DNA from: Marinobacter aromaticivorans
GTDB taxonomy: Bacteria > Pseudomonadota > Gammaproteobacteria > Pseudomonadales > Oleiphilaceae
Reading direction: 5' to 3'
Length of the DNA: 64,000 nucleotides
NCBI RefSeq assembly: GCF_002806975.1
Contig: NZ_NIHD01000004.1
Coordinates: 62,001 to 126,000 of the forward strand
Both the position numbers and the translations under genes were made by a program. The notes below the pieces were generated by a model. That model was not told the origin of the DNA. It saw only the letters and a program-made list of their open reading frames with translations, and ran no database searches. This document shows, one piece after another, positions 44,218-54,166 of the stretch (its first letter is position 1; each line of letters begins with the position of its first letter).

Positions 44218-45355
44218 TAACAACCCGCAGCTGTTTTCGGACCCATCTGTACGTGTTGTCTGGCAAAAAGCTGATAACAATCTCCGATTCCCCGCCGGCA
44301 GGCCCTGCCACAAAATACTCAACCTCTGCGGATTGCCAGTTGTAGGCGTGCAGTACCACGTCTTGCGGGCGCGTGGTAATGGCTTCAATGTCTGCCAGAT
44401 CCGCGTTGCCGCCGATGCGTCTTACCTTTACCTGTTTGATGCGAGTGTCGCTGGCCGGCGTTCTTGCAATGTCATCATCCAGATAAAAGCGGTTGCCGAT
44501 GATGGTTGAAATACGTTTGAGCTCCCGGGTCAGGTAGATCCGTGCATCTTCGGCATCGATTTCCTCCATCGAACGGGCAGCGGCGAGAATCCGTTGTTTT
44601 TTCGCCTCCAGATCCTGTTTGTACTCGATATCCGGATCCCACTGGTCCTCGTTTTCCGGGCGATCGGGGGCGTTGGCTATTTCTTCGTCTGTTGGAGGGG
44701 CCTCACAAAGTTCATCGCCTTCCGGGTAGAAGCATATTGCGGAAAGCAGCTGGTTAGCCGGGGATGGGTTGTTGCCGGCTGCATCGAATTCGGAGGTGGT
44801 GACGCTGAAATCAACCGGGCCGGTGAGTTCTGGCAGGGCCGTGTTCAGTTGTTGTATAACACGGTCGCGGATATCAATGCCTTCGCCCTCGCGTACATGT
44901 TCTGTCCAGTTCAGTGCCATGAGAAAACGGGTGAGGTTGATGAGCGATACGTTCTCGAGAAGTCGTTGCTCGGTTCGCGTATGGGTGCTCAGGCCTTCTT
45001 CGTCTGCCGTGGGGGTGGTGAGCTGGGCGCGGATGTCGGGGAACAGCTCCAGAAGCGTTACCCATTCCTGGGCCGGCACGCCTTCTGCAAGCGGCAGATT
45101 ACCTACCCGCAGGCTGAGGGTTTCACCCGGATAATACCGAAACCGGCCGTTGGCGTCTGTTTTGCCCGACTGGCTGGCGGTCTGGTAGGTCAGCCCGCTG
45201 ATACCAAGGGCATTGATTGTTCCGGTGCTTGTGTCGCTGCTGTTATTATCGCTGTCTCCACTGAAACAGCCGGAGAGAAGCGGGCCGATAATCAATGCGG
45301 CAAGCCACGCACGAGGCTGTGAAAATACTGGGCGAGAGCTGTGAACGGCAGCCAT
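44207..45355 (-). CDS. Hypothetical lipoprotein with SGLxYxT-type N-terminal domain
   Basis: 382 residues, lipobox LLSGC with Cys30. The N-terminal mature part ISGLTYQTASQSGKTDANGRFRYYPGETLSLRVGNLPL follows a pattern common in gammaproteobacterial lipoproteins. The rest is acidic and helical with no recognised family. Converges on the HD-GYP gene with an 11-base overlap. Divergent from yadG, sharing 245 bases. Confidence 0.72.
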   Translation of the reverse strand: MAAVHSSRPVFSQPRAWLAALIIGPLLSGCFSGDSDNNSSDTSTGTINALGISGLTYQTASQSGKTDANGRFRYYPGETLSLRVGNLPLAEGVPAQEWVTLLELFPDIRAQLTTPTADEEGLSTHTRTEQRLLENVSLINLTRFLMALNWTEHVREGEGIDIRDRVIQQLNTALPELTGPVDFSVTTSEFDAAGNNPSPANQLLSAICFYPEGDELCEAPPTDEEIANAPDRPENEDQWDPDIEYKQDLEAKKQRILAAARSMEEIDAEDARIYLTRELKRISTIIGNRFYLDDDIARTPASDTRIKQVKVRRIGGNADLADIEAITTRPQDVVLHAYNWQSAEVEYFVAGPAGGESEIVISFLPDNTYRWVRKQLRVVITN

Positions 45356-45600
45356 GTTCGGTGTACATTCCCTGAGTTTGTGCCGTGTCAGCGGGACCGC
45401 TGAGAACGGCTGATTGTAAGTTGTTGTAACCGTATTATAGGGAGCAGGCCCGGGTTATATCGGGATATCTGTCGCAGTTTGCGGATTTCCAGATGCGGTA
45501 TTGGTGCGGTATTGACGCGGGGCGCAAACCTTGAAAAAGCCTCCGGCGCCTCAATAGAAGATAGTCTCCTAAGAAACTCTTTCTCTGATCGGAATCTGTT

Positions 45601-46551
45601 ATGACCAATGCGCTGGAAATTCGGGGGCTTACCAAAGTCTATGGCAGTGGGTTTGAAGCACTCAAGGGGATTGACCTTCATGTGGCGCAGGGGGATTTCT
45701 TTGCATTGTTGGGCCCGAACGGCGCGGGTAAATCAACCACGCTGGGCATCGTGTGTTCACTGGTAACGAAAACATCCGGCAAGGTAAGCGTGTTCGGGTA
45801 CGATATCGATACCCACCTTTCAGATGCCAAACTCCACCTGGGTGTTGTTCCCCAGGAGTTCAATTTCAATCAGTTTGAGAAGGTGTTTGATATTGTCACC
45901 ATTCAGGCTGGCTATTACGGCATTCCTCTGAAGAAAGCCGCGGTTTCCGCTGAAAAATATCTCAAAAAACTGGGCCTGTGGGATAAACGCAATACGCCTG
46001 CCCGTATGCTGTCCGGCGGCATGAAGCGCAGGCTGATGATTGCCCGTGCGCTGGTGCACGAACCGAAACTGCTCATTCTGGATGAGCCTACGGCGGGCGT
46101 GGATATTGAGCTGCGGCGGTCCATGTGGTCGTTTCTTGAGGAAATGAACCGGCAGGGCACCACTATTATTCTTACCACCCATTACCTGGAAGAGGCGGAG
46201 GCCCTGTGCCGCAATATCGCCATTATTGATCATGGCCGTATTGTACGAAATACCAGCAAGCGCGAGCTGTTACAGCAGCTCAGTCTTGAGACATTTCTGC
46301 TGGATACGGAGACAGCGCTTGAAAATGCGCCCCAACTGGATGGCTTTTCTTGCAGGCTGGACGCCGAAGGCGTGCTGGAAGTTGATGTGCACAAGGGGCA
46401 GGCACTGAACGAGGTATTCATGCAACTGGAGCATAAAGGAATAAAAGTGGTCAGTATGCGCACCAAGGCAAACCGGCTGGAGGAGTTGTTCATTCGTATG
46501 GTGGAGCAAAATGCACCCGGGGCGGAAGCAATAGCGGAGGGCACAGCATGA
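45601..46551 (+). CDS. yadG: ABC transporter ATP-binding protein, YadG type
   Basis: 316 residues. Walker A GPNGAGKSTTLG (about 38-49), signature ARMLSGGMKRRLMIARALVHEPK, Walker B LILDEPTAGVD, H-loop TTHYLEEAE, then an extended C-terminal region usual for ABC-2 exporters. Stop overlaps the permease start by ATGA. An exporter is likely; substrate unknown. Confidence 0.93.
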   Translation: MTNALEIRGLTKVYGSGFEALKGIDLHVAQGDFFALLGPNGAGKSTTLGIVCSLVTKTSGKVSVFGYDIDTHLSDAKLHLGVVPQEFNFNQFEKVFDIVTIQAGYYGIPLKKAAVSAEKYLKKLGLWDKRNTPARMLSGGMKRRLMIARALVHEPKLLILDEPTAGVDIELRRSMWSFLEEMNRQGTTIILTTHYLEEAEALCRNIAIIDHGRIVRNTSKRELLQQLSLETFLLDTETALENAPQLDGFSCRLDAEGVLEVDVHKGQALNEVFMQLEHKGIKVVSMRTKANRLEELFIRMVEQNAPGAEAIAEGTA

Positions 46552-47321
46552 ATGCCCGGGCGCTGTTTACTGCGTACATCACCATTGTGCTGAGGGAGAT
46601 TCGCCGGTTTACCCGTATCTGGCCCCAGACTCTGCTGCCACCTGCCGTGACCATGACGCTGTATTTCATTATTTTCGGCAACCTGATTGGTTCCAGAATC
46701 GGCGAGATGGGTGGTTTTGACTATATGTCGTTCATTGTGCCCGGGCTGATCATGATGGCGGTTATTACCAGCTCTTACGCCAACGTAGTGTCGTCATTTT
46801 TTTCCATGAAGTTCCAGCGCAGTGTTGAAGAATTGCTGGTATCGCCGGTGCCCAACTGGATAATACTGGCCGGTTATGTAACGGGCGGCATGGCGCGTGG
46901 GCTCGGGATTGGCGTTATAGTGACGTTGCTATCGCTCGCGTTTACCCGCCTGCAGATTCACAACCTGCCTATGGTGGTGGTGACTGTGTTTCTGACATCC
47001 GCACTGTTTGCGGTGGGTGGTTTTATCAACGCGCTGCTGGCCACCAAGTTCGATGACGTTTCCATTGTGCCCACCTTTGTTCTCACCCCGCTTACGTACC
47101 TGGGTGGTGTGTTCTACAGCATCGATCTGCTGCCGGATTTCTGGCAGGGCGTTTCCATGGCAAACCCGATTCTGTACATGGTAAATGGGTTCCGGTTTGG
47201 CATTCTCGGTGTTTCAGATGTAAACCCGTTTGTGTCACTGGGTATGATTCTGGTGTTTATTGCCGTGCTTTCTTTCATTGCGCTTAAATTGCTAGCGCGA
47301 GGGAAGGGTATTCGGCACTAG
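46548..47321 (+). CDS. yadH: ABC-2 type transporter permease, YadH type
   Basis: 257 residues with six hydrophobic helices of the ABC-2 membrane family (TLYFIIFGNLIGSRIGEMGG, ALFAVGGFINALLATKFDDVS and the FYSIDLLPDFWQGVSMANPILYMVNGFR block near the end are typical). Overlaps yadG by four bases; the pair forms an exporter operon, followed 40 bases later by queF. Confidence 0.92.
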   Translation: MNARALFTAYITIVLREIRRFTRIWPQTLLPPAVTMTLYFIIFGNLIGSRIGEMGGFDYMSFIVPGLIMMAVITSSYANVVSSFFSMKFQRSVEELLVSPVPNWIILAGYVTGGMARGLGIGVIVTLLSLAFTRLQIHNLPMVVVTVFLTSALFAVGGFINALLATKFDDVSIVPTFVLTPLTYLGGVFYSIDLLPDFWQGVSMANPILYMVNGFRFGILGVSDVNPFVSLGMILVFIAVLSFIALKLLARGKGIRH

Positions 47322-47360
47322 CATCGGTTGTTTTCGAAACAGTGGTAGTCAGGAAATTCT

Positions 47361-48179
47361 ATGGCTCTTGATAATGCGCCGCTTGGCAAAGCCAGCCATT
47401 ACCCGGATCGTTACGATCCATCCTTGCTTTTCCCGGTAGCGCGGGATGAAAATCGCCGCCGGATCGGCCTCGAGGACGGGCGCTGGCCCTGGTTCGGAGG
47501 GGATCTTTGGCAAGCCTGGGAGATATCCTGGCTGCGCCCTGACGGTATTCCGGATCTGGCCTGGGCTGAAATCCGGTTTCCGGCGGCTTCGCCGTCAATT
47601 ATCGAATCCAAGTCTCTCAAGCTTTACCTGAACTCCCTGAACCAGACGGTGTTCTCGTCGGCTGAGCAGGTTGTGGAAACCGTATCCGGCGACTTGTCCA
47701 GTGCCTGCGGGGCTGCTGTTAACGTGCGGTTTCTGAGCGTGGACGATTCGGCTATGGCGATTGGTCGCCCTGCAGGGTTCGCGTTGATTGATAACCAGCC
47801 GGTTGAGAATGTGGTGTATGAGTATGCGCCGGAGTCGCTTACCGCCTCGGGGCCGGTGGTTAGCGAGAAGCTGTGTTCACATCTGCTGAAAAGCAATTGC
47901 CCGGTAACCGGCCAGCCGGATTGGGCCACTGTGCTGATCAGCTATACGGGGCCGGCGATTGATCGGGCGGGCCTGTTACGCTACATCGTGAGTTTCCGGC
48001 AGAAACAGGATTTTCATGAGCATTGCGTGGAAACGATGTTCACTGATCTGTTAACCCGCTGCAAACCCGGGAGCCTGTCGGTGTGTGCCCGTTACACCCG
48101 GCGCGGGGGGCTTGATATCAATCCCTGGCGCAGCACCGAGCCGGACGAACAGGTTGGCCCGAGGCTGATTCGCCAGTAA
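47361..48179 (+). CDS. queF: NADPH-dependent 7-cyano-7-deazaguanine reductase QueF (type II)
   Basis: Reduces preQ0 to preQ1 in queuosine synthesis. 272 residues in the bimodular E. coli-like form. ESKSLKLYLNSLNQTVF is the NADPH site, and the active-site Cys180 and Asp187 lie in KSNCPVTGQPDWATV. The C-terminal FHEHCVETMFTDL block is the second module. The later steps (queA, tgt) lie 14 kb away in this window. Confidence 0.95.
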   Translation: MALDNAPLGKASHYPDRYDPSLLFPVARDENRRRIGLEDGRWPWFGGDLWQAWEISWLRPDGIPDLAWAEIRFPAASPSIIESKSLKLYLNSLNQTVFSSAEQVVETVSGDLSSACGAAVNVRFLSVDDSAMAIGRPAGFALIDNQPVENVVYEYAPESLTASGPVVSEKLCSHLLKSNCPVTGQPDWATVLISYTGPAIDRAGLLRYIVSFRQKQDFHEHCVETMFTDLLTRCKPGSLSVCARYTRRGGLDINPWRSTEPDEQVGPRLIRQ

Positions 48180-48180
48180 C

Positions 48181-49626
48181 TCAGTCCCGGATGGTATCTT
48201 CCTCATGCCGCAGGCGCTCTGCGGCATCTTCCAGGGCGCTGAGGATGCTGTGGCGTTCTTTTTCCGAGATCTTGTCAGAGTCCAGATACATGGCAAAGCC
48301 GCTGTGTTCATGCTCCAGAAAGCTGCGGTTTGGCCCCATATCCCGGCGAAAATCCACAACCTCGTAAATGGGGACGGGGCGACCGAAACCTTTCACGGTG
48401 ATTTCGCCCTTGTCACGGCACATGATCCGGTCCTTGATCAGCGAGAAGGTTTCGTAGGAAACCAGAATTTCCCCTGGCTCGGCAATAGACTCCAGCCGGC
48501 TGGCGAGGTTCACTTCCTTGCCGATGATGGTGTAGTCCATGCGGTTTTCAGCGCCAAAATTGCCCACGGTTGTATAGCCGGTGCTGATGCCCATGCGGAT
48601 TTCCAGGGGCGTTTTTATACCCTGGCTGCGCCACTTCTGCCGCATGATCTTCATGTGCTTGCGCATCTCGATAGCCATGGAGACGCAGGCAAACGCATCT
48701 TCCCGCTGGCCGCGACTGGTGGGGTCGCCAAAGAACACCATGATGGAGTCGCCCACGAACTTGTCGATGGTGCCGCCATACTTCAGCGCCACCTCAGCCA
48801 TGCCGTTGAAATAGTGGTTGAGCAATTCGGTCAGCGCTTCCGGCTCCATTTCTTCAGACAGCTCTGTGAAGCCCTTGATGTCGGAGAAGAAAATAGCCAG
48901 CTTTTTGCGCTGGGTTTCAAGACGCACGTCCCGTTCCCCGGTGAAAATGGATTGCCACACCTGTGGTGACAGGTACTTGGAAAGCTTGTGGGACAGTGCA
49001 ATGGATTGCTCGCGCTGGTTCTGAATCTGGGTTTTTGCCAGCATCAGGGCGCGGGCCTGCTGGTGTGAATAAAATGCGGTTACACAAATATAAAGCCCGG
49101 TGGAGAGTATGGACAACAGGCTGGTAAGCAGGGGCGACTGGAACGAATCCGCCGGACCAAAAATTGAGAAAAATGCCAGAATAGAAGCGGCCATCAGCCC
49201 ACAGCCGATAAGCCATTGCCGGATTCCGCCAATGATCAGCGCACTGAACATCAGCATGAGTGCAACCGAGGCAGAGGGAATGGCAACCAGGCCTATACAG
49301 CCAATGAAACCGCCGCCGATTACGCAATCGGCCATGAGCATTTTCTGGCGGATACGAGGGGAGTGGCGCAGAAACGTGCGCCGGGTGAGCAGGAAGGCAA
49401 CGTGGGGCCAGATGAGGGCGCCCGCCACCAGCCACAGGTGCCACTGCTGAAACGCACCTTGCACAACACCCACGATTATAATCACTGCCGATGCGGTGTA
49501 AGCAAGCATGCGCCCGCTGTAATCGGGCATGGGAGGAATAGCCACCGGGTTATTCAGAGTCTCGGAAGCCAGGGATTTTCCCGCACTGTGGCTGGCATTG
49601 CGCAGATCTGCCGAAGCACTCATCAT
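48181..49626 (-). CDS. Membrane adenylate/guanylate cyclase
   Basis: 481 residues. Six hydrophobic helices in the first 190 residues (a MASE-like sensor region), a linker, then a class III cyclase domain from about 245: FFSDIKGFTELSEEMEPEALTELLNHYFNGM with the metal Asp, GTIDKFVGDSIMVFFGDPTSRG with the second, and RMGISTGYTTVGNFGAENRMDYTIIG. Substrate (ATP or GTP) not resolvable. Convergent with queF by one base. Confidence 0.9.
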   Translation of the reverse strand: MMSASADLRNASHSAGKSLASETLNNPVAIPPMPDYSGRMLAYTASAVIIIVGVVQGAFQQWHLWLVAGALIWPHVAFLLTRRTFLRHSPRIRQKMLMADCVIGGGFIGCIGLVAIPSASVALMLMFSALIIGGIRQWLIGCGLMAASILAFFSIFGPADSFQSPLLTSLLSILSTGLYICVTAFYSHQQARALMLAKTQIQNQREQSIALSHKLSKYLSPQVWQSIFTGERDVRLETQRKKLAIFFSDIKGFTELSEEMEPEALTELLNHYFNGMAEVALKYGGTIDKFVGDSIMVFFGDPTSRGQREDAFACVSMAIEMRKHMKIMRQKWRSQGIKTPLEIRMGISTGYTTVGNFGAENRMDYTIIGKEVNLASRLESIAEPGEILVSYETFSLIKDRIMCRDKGEITVKGFGRPVPIYEVVDFRRDMGPNRSFLEHEHSGFAMYLDSDKISEKERHSILSALEDAAERLRHEEDTIRD

Positions 49627-49823
49627 GTACGCTGATCACTCATGGCGCTGGAACCGTATAGTTTTTTAAAATTATGCCGAGCAAAATTGAACTGCAAAAT
49701 GAACCAGGAGTAGGATTTGCCTGCGATTGCGACTAAAGGTTAACAGCATTAAGTATAATCCACAATTCACTGGCAGGGCCTGAGTGGTGTTCAGCCAGAA
49801 ACCAGTTACCGGAAATCACTGAT

Positions 49824-50378
49824 ATGAGTTCAGTTACTGACTTTTTGCTCAATCGGGCTTCTGAGCCGAGGCTGGAAGCACCCGCGCCGGACGCGCCGAC
49901 GCTGGAGCGGGCGTTCGCCTGTGCGGCGCGCGCGCCGGATCATGCCTTGCTGCGCCCCTGGCGTTATCTGGTTATAGAGGGTGAGGGTCTTGAAGCGCTT
50001 GGTGACCTGTTCGCGGACGCCTGCCGTGATACGAGTGACAAAAAGAAGCTCGATAAAATACGTAACAAGTCATTGCGGGCCCCGATGATCATCGTTGGTA
50101 TTGCATCACCGAAAAAACACCCCAAGGTTCCGGAAGTTGAGCAACTGCTGTCGGCGGGTGCGGGCATGAGCTTTCTGGGGCTGGCTCTGCAGGATGCAGG
50201 CTATGGTGTGATGTGGCGCACAGGCGATATGGCGTACAACCAGCAGGTGCGGGAAGGACTGGGGCTGGAAGACAGAGAATCTGTTATCGGCTTCCTGTAC
50301 ACCGGCACGGTGTCCTCCTCAAAACCTCCGGTTCCCCGGCCTGAACCAGCGGATTTTGTTGCACGTTGGCCGCTCTGA
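49824..50378 (+). CDS. ydjA: Nitroreductase family protein, YdjA type
   Basis: 184-residue small FMN-dependent nitroreductase of the minimal YdjA type. RAPDHALLRPWRYLVIEGEGLEALG and ASPKKHPKVPEVEQLLSAGAGMSFLGLALQDAGYGVMWRTGD are the dimer/FMN-binding segments. It probably reduces quinones or nitro compounds; the natural substrate is unknown. Precedes the flg operon with about 220 bases between. Confidence 0.9.
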   Translation: MSSVTDFLLNRASEPRLEAPAPDAPTLERAFACAARAPDHALLRPWRYLVIEGEGLEALGDLFADACRDTSDKKKLDKIRNKSLRAPMIIVGIASPKKHPKVPEVEQLLSAGAGMSFLGLALQDAGYGVMWRTGDMAYNQQVREGLGLEDRESVIGFLYTGTVSSSKPPVPRPEPADFVARWPL

Positions 50379-50519
50379 CTGGTGTCCCCTGGCTTCCTTC
50401 CGGTCAGGGGAAACAGCTTGCCGGTTTTAGCCGGGTGTAGCGCAATACCTTCTTCTCTGATTCTCCTTCCACTGCCCGTAACCCCCGCAAGAGCCCGGAT
50501 TCCGCTGCGTCTCCAATTC

Positions 50520-50535
50520 TGGCATTGGCATTGCT
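50520..50535 (+). promoter_or_regulatory. RpoN promoter of the flgBCDE operon
   Basis: TGGCATTGGCATTGCT has GG and GC at the exact -24/-12 spacing of the sigma-54 consensus. Start expected near 50546, giving a leader of about 55 bases before flgB. Confidence 0.75.
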
Positions 50536-50599
50536 TATGTTCTCCCATAGAACGAAACCGGCAAGGTGGTAACCGCCGGTACAGGATTCCGGAGGTTGT

Positions 50600-50998
50600 A
50601 TGGCAATCACTTTTGACAAGGCCCTTGGCATTCACCAGCACGCACTGGAAGCCCGGGTAAAACGCGCTGAAATTCTGGCGAACAATATGGCGAATGCCGA
50701 TACCCCTGGCTTCAAGGCCCGGGATATGGACTTTCAGGCCATGATGCAGAAAGCCCGGGACAGCATGAGTGGCATTGGCATGGAGAAAACGCACCCGGGG
50801 CATATGGACGTCTCTACCGGCGGCGACGGTGCAGATTTGCTGTACCGGGTCCCGAACCAGCCTTCGGTTGACGGCAATACCGTTGATGCCCAGGCCGAAC
50901 AGACCCGGTTCATGCGCAATGCCATGGATTACCAGGCCAGCTTCCAGTTTCTGAACAGCAAATTTACCGGCCTGACAAAAGCCCTGAAGGGCGAGTAA
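50600..50998 (+). CDS. flgB: Flagellar basal body rod protein FlgB
   Basis: Proximal rod protein, 132 residues. The N-terminal rod motif reads ILANNMANADTPGFKARDMDF at about 25-45. The heptad-rich ends form the axial coiled coil. First gene of flgBCDE, behind the RpoN promoter. Exported by the flagellar type III system with no cleavable signal. Confidence 0.95.
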   Translation: MAITFDKALGIHQHALEARVKRAEILANNMANADTPGFKARDMDFQAMMQKARDSMSGIGMEKTHPGHMDVSTGGDGADLLYRVPNQPSVDGNTVDAQAEQTRFMRNAMDYQASFQFLNSKFTGLTKALKGE

Positions 50999-51032
50999 GC
51001 CGCCGTTTTACGATTAGCGAAGGAGACACACC

Positions 51033-51482
51033 ATGTCACTGGGCAGTATCTTTGACATCGCCGGTTCCGGCATGACGGCGCAATCGTTGCGGCTGAACAC
51101 CACCGCCTCGAACATTGCCAATGCAGAGACCGCAAGTTCAAGCACGGACACCACCTACCGTGCGCGCAAACCGGTTTTCTCAGCGATTCAGCAATCCCTT
51201 ATGAACCCGGGCCAGCAGAGCTTTGGCCTGACGTCAGATGAGAATGCAGGAGCCGGTGTTCGCGTTGAAGGTATTGTCGAGAGCGATGCCGAACTGCAGA
51301 TGCGTTATGAGCCGGATCACCCGGCAGCCAACGAAGATGGCTATGTATTTTATCCCAACGTGAACATTGTGGAAGAAATGGCAGACATGATGTCTTCTTC
51401 GAGAAGCTTCCAGATGAACGTGGACATTATGAACACCGCTAAATCCATGATGCAGCGCATTCTCACACTTGGTCAGCAGTAA
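51033..51482 (+). CDS. flgC: Flagellar basal body rod protein FlgC
   Basis: 149-residue rod protein. Starts SLGSIFDIAGSGMTAQSLRL, with the ASNIANAETA rod motif at about 27-36, and its C-terminal NVDIMNTAKSMMQRILTLGQ forms the other coiled-coil end. Thirty-four bases after flgB. Confidence 0.95.
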   Translation: MSLGSIFDIAGSGMTAQSLRLNTTASNIANAETASSSTDTTYRARKPVFSAIQQSLMNPGQQSFGLTSDENAGAGVRVEGIVESDAELQMRYEPDHPAANEDGYVFYPNVNIVEEMADMMSSSRSFQMNVDIMNTAKSMMQRILTLGQQ

Positions 51483-51500
51483 CGGGGCGGGGAGCAGATT

Positions 51501-52175
51501 ATGAGTGCAGTTAACGCAACACAGGCCTCCGACATACTGGGCCAGTACAGGACGCAGACAAACGAAGCCAGCGGCAACAGTGAACTTGGCAAGAACGAGT
51601 TCATGGAACTGATGCTGGCGCAGTTGAAAAACCAGAATCCGCTGGAGCCCCAGGATAACGGCGAGTTTATATCCCAACTGGCCCAGTTCAGTTCACTGGA
51701 GGAAATGCAGAAGCTTGCGGGCACCGTGGAAGATGTGGCCGGGCAGTTCCGTTCCACACAGGCACTTCAGGCCTCTGCCATGGTCGGTAAAACCGTCCTG
51801 GCACCTTCAGAGGTAGGCATCCTGGGTGCAGAAGGTGAAATCACAGGCAACATTCAGGTGCCGGCATCCACAGGCGGGGTGCGCTTGTCCATCCAGAGCC
51901 CGGGAGGCGAGCTGGTACGGCAGATTGATCTTGGCAGCAGTGCCGCAGGGGTAAAATCGTTCAGCTGGGATGGCAAGGATGGCAACGGCAACAGCTTGCC
52001 GGCCGGGCCCTACAAGATCGTGGCCGAAGCGTCCTACCCCCAGGGCAGTATGCAGCTCCCTACCATGGTTAGCGCCAATGTAGACAGTGTGTCGCTGGGT
52101 AAGAACGGATCGGTGACTTTGAACCTGGCAGGTATGGGCTCCATAGCCCTGTCAGACGTTAAACAAATCAATTGA
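51501..52175 (+). CDS. flgD: Flagellar hook assembly scaffold FlgD
   Basis: Hook cap needed while hook subunits add at the tip and later shed. 224 residues. N-terminal LGKNEFMELMLAQLKNQNPLEPQDNGEFI is the family core, with a beta C-terminal part (FLIGG-like GVRLSIQSPGGELV and FSWDGKDGNGNSLPAGPY). Between flgC and flgE in the usual order. Confidence 0.94.
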   Translation: MSAVNATQASDILGQYRTQTNEASGNSELGKNEFMELMLAQLKNQNPLEPQDNGEFISQLAQFSSLEEMQKLAGTVEDVAGQFRSTQALQASAMVGKTVLAPSEVGILGAEGEITGNIQVPASTGGVRLSIQSPGGELVRQIDLGSSAAGVKSFSWDGKDGNGNSLPAGPYKIVAEASYPQGSMQLPTMVSANVDSVSLGKNGSVTLNLAGMGSIALSDVKQIN

Positions 52176-52201
52176 TACCGGTGTCAGATCAGAGGTGAAT
52201 T

Positions 52202-54148
52202 ATGGCTTTTAACACAGGGTTAAGCGGTCTCAGGGCGGCGGCGGTAGATCTGGATGTAACCGGCAACAATATTGCCAACGCCAGTACCGTTGGTTTCAAG
52301 GGCAGCAAGGTCCAGTTTGGCGATCTTTACGCCAGTGGTTTTCTGAGTGCGGGTACCAACCCCATCGGCGATGGGGTAAACGTTCAGGATGTGAAGCAGT
52401 CTTTCAGCCAGGGCAATATCAGTTTTACCGACAGTGGTCTGGATATGGCCATCAGTGGCGACGGCTTCTTTATCCTGAGCAGTGGCGGCGAAACCCGTTA
52501 TTCCCGGGCGGGCCAGTTCACCATCGATAAAGACGGTTTTGTGGTGAACAACCAGTCCATGCGGGTTCAGGGTTACACGGCCGATGATGATGGCAATCTC
52601 TCGGGGATTCGTGGTGATCTGGAGATCGAAACGGATAACCTGGCGCCACGGCGCACCACCAATTTACGTTCTGATCTTAACCTGGACTCCCGCGAGCCGG
52701 TGCTTGAATCCCGGGTGCGGGATGTGGGGCCCCTGGCATTCGCTGATATAAATGGCGAGCAGTTTGAGGTGACTTATTCCGACGGCTCGCCCGCTTACGC
52801 CGTGAATCTTAATACGGTGGATGCAAGCGGCAATCCGGTTCCGCTATCAACTGCCCGGCAGATAGCCGACCGGATTACTGCCGCGCCGGGCCTGAGTGCT
52901 TCGGCAACCACATCAGCGCGAATTGAAGATCCTACGCTGCCACCGAGTGCCGCGCTGACAGATAGCTATATTTCCAGTGCGCAGGCGGCAGGCACTTTTT
53001 CCTTCACTCTCAGTGTGAATAATGCCCTACTGCAACTGGATACCAACACGGTGAGTTCGCTGGCGGATTTACAGGCGGCGATCAATCGCTCCAGCGACAC
53101 AGCTATCTCTGCGCAAATTGACAACGGGGTACTGCGGGTTATTCACAACCAGGGTGAAAATATCGAGTTCAGCTATGGCAATGACGACCCGGCCCAATCC
53201 ATGACTGCTGCGCGCACGGTCAATGGTGAGGTGAATGTAACGGGGGACCGGACCATTGTTGGTGTTACCGCAACAGGCACTTCAGGCACCAACTTTGCCA
53301 CCGAGTACGGCCAGGCCCCCATTCGCATAACCAACGAGTTCAATCCACAGGATCAGCGCACATACAACCACGCCACATCCACTTCAATCTTCGATAGCCT
53401 GGGCAACTCCCACGAGCTGACTCAGTTCTTCGTGAAAGAGCCTTCGCCGGGAAATGGCGTGGGGGTAAGCGAGTGGTCGGTGTACCTGCAGATTGACGGG
53501 GAGATGGTTGCCGGTACAGATACCACGCCCTACACCGCAAGGTTTGATCAGGACGGCATCCTGCAATCCATCGACGGCAACCCCAATGGTGAAATACTGG
53601 TAACCGACTGGATTCCAAAGGACAAAAACGGCCAGCCCAACGGTGCCGATGGCCCACCGGCAGCGGGCACCTCAGTGGTTACACCCATCCCTGAACCACC
53701 AACTACATCAGCCTTTGTGCTGAACCTTGGGGAAACTACCCAGTATGGTGCCGCTTTCGGGGTGGATGACCAGCGCCAGAACGGTTACACCACAGGCCGC
53801 CTCTCGGGGCTGGATGTTTCTGGCCAGGGTGTCCTTTTTGCCCGCTATACCAATGGCCAGTCCAAGGCGCTGGGGCAGGTTGCCCTTGCCGCGTTCAACA
53901 ATACAAACGGGTTGTCGCCGGTTGGAGATACCAGCTGGGTTGAAACCTTCGAATCCGGGCAGCCCATCATTGGCCAGCCGGATACCGGCACCCTCGGCAG
54001 CATCAAGTCCAGTTCGGTAGAGGAATCCAATGTGGATCTCTCGGCGGAACTGGTGAACCTGATTATTGCCCAGCGCAACTATCAGGCAAACGCCAAAACC
54101 ATTGAAACCTCCGATGCGGTCACCCAGACCATCATCAACCTCCGCTAA
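52202..54148 (+). CDS. flgE: Flagellar hook protein FlgE (long form)
   Basis: Hook subunit of 648 residues, well above the 400-470 of enteric and Pseudomonas FlgE. N-terminal GLRAAAVDLDVTGNNIANASTVGFKGSK and C-terminal EESNVDLSAELVNLIIAQRNYQANAK are the conserved hook ends; the extra length lies in the variable middle domain between about 180 and 500. Last gene of flgBCDE. Confidence 0.96.
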   Translation: MAFNTGLSGLRAAAVDLDVTGNNIANASTVGFKGSKVQFGDLYASGFLSAGTNPIGDGVNVQDVKQSFSQGNISFTDSGLDMAISGDGFFILSSGGETRYSRAGQFTIDKDGFVVNNQSMRVQGYTADDDGNLSGIRGDLEIETDNLAPRRTTNLRSDLNLDSREPVLESRVRDVGPLAFADINGEQFEVTYSDGSPAYAVNLNTVDASGNPVPLSTARQIADRITAAPGLSASATTSARIEDPTLPPSAALTDSYISSAQAAGTFSFTLSVNNALLQLDTNTVSSLADLQAAINRSSDTAISAQIDNGVLRVIHNQGENIEFSYGNDDPAQSMTAARTVNGEVNVTGDRTIVGVTATGTSGTNFATEYGQAPIRITNEFNPQDQRTYNHATSTSIFDSLGNSHELTQFFVKEPSPGNGVGVSEWSVYLQIDGEMVAGTDTTPYTARFDQDGILQSIDGNPNGEILVTDWIPKDKNGQPNGADGPPAAGTSVVTPIPEPPTTSAFVLNLGETTQYGAAFGVDDQRQNGYTTGRLSGLDVSGQGVLFARYTNGQSKALGQVALAAFNNTNGLSPVGDTSWVETFESGQPIIGQPDTGTLGSIKSSSVEESNVDLSAELVNLIIAQRNYQANAKTIETSDAVTQTIINLR

Positions 54149-54166
54149 ACGGCTTTGATGTAACTA

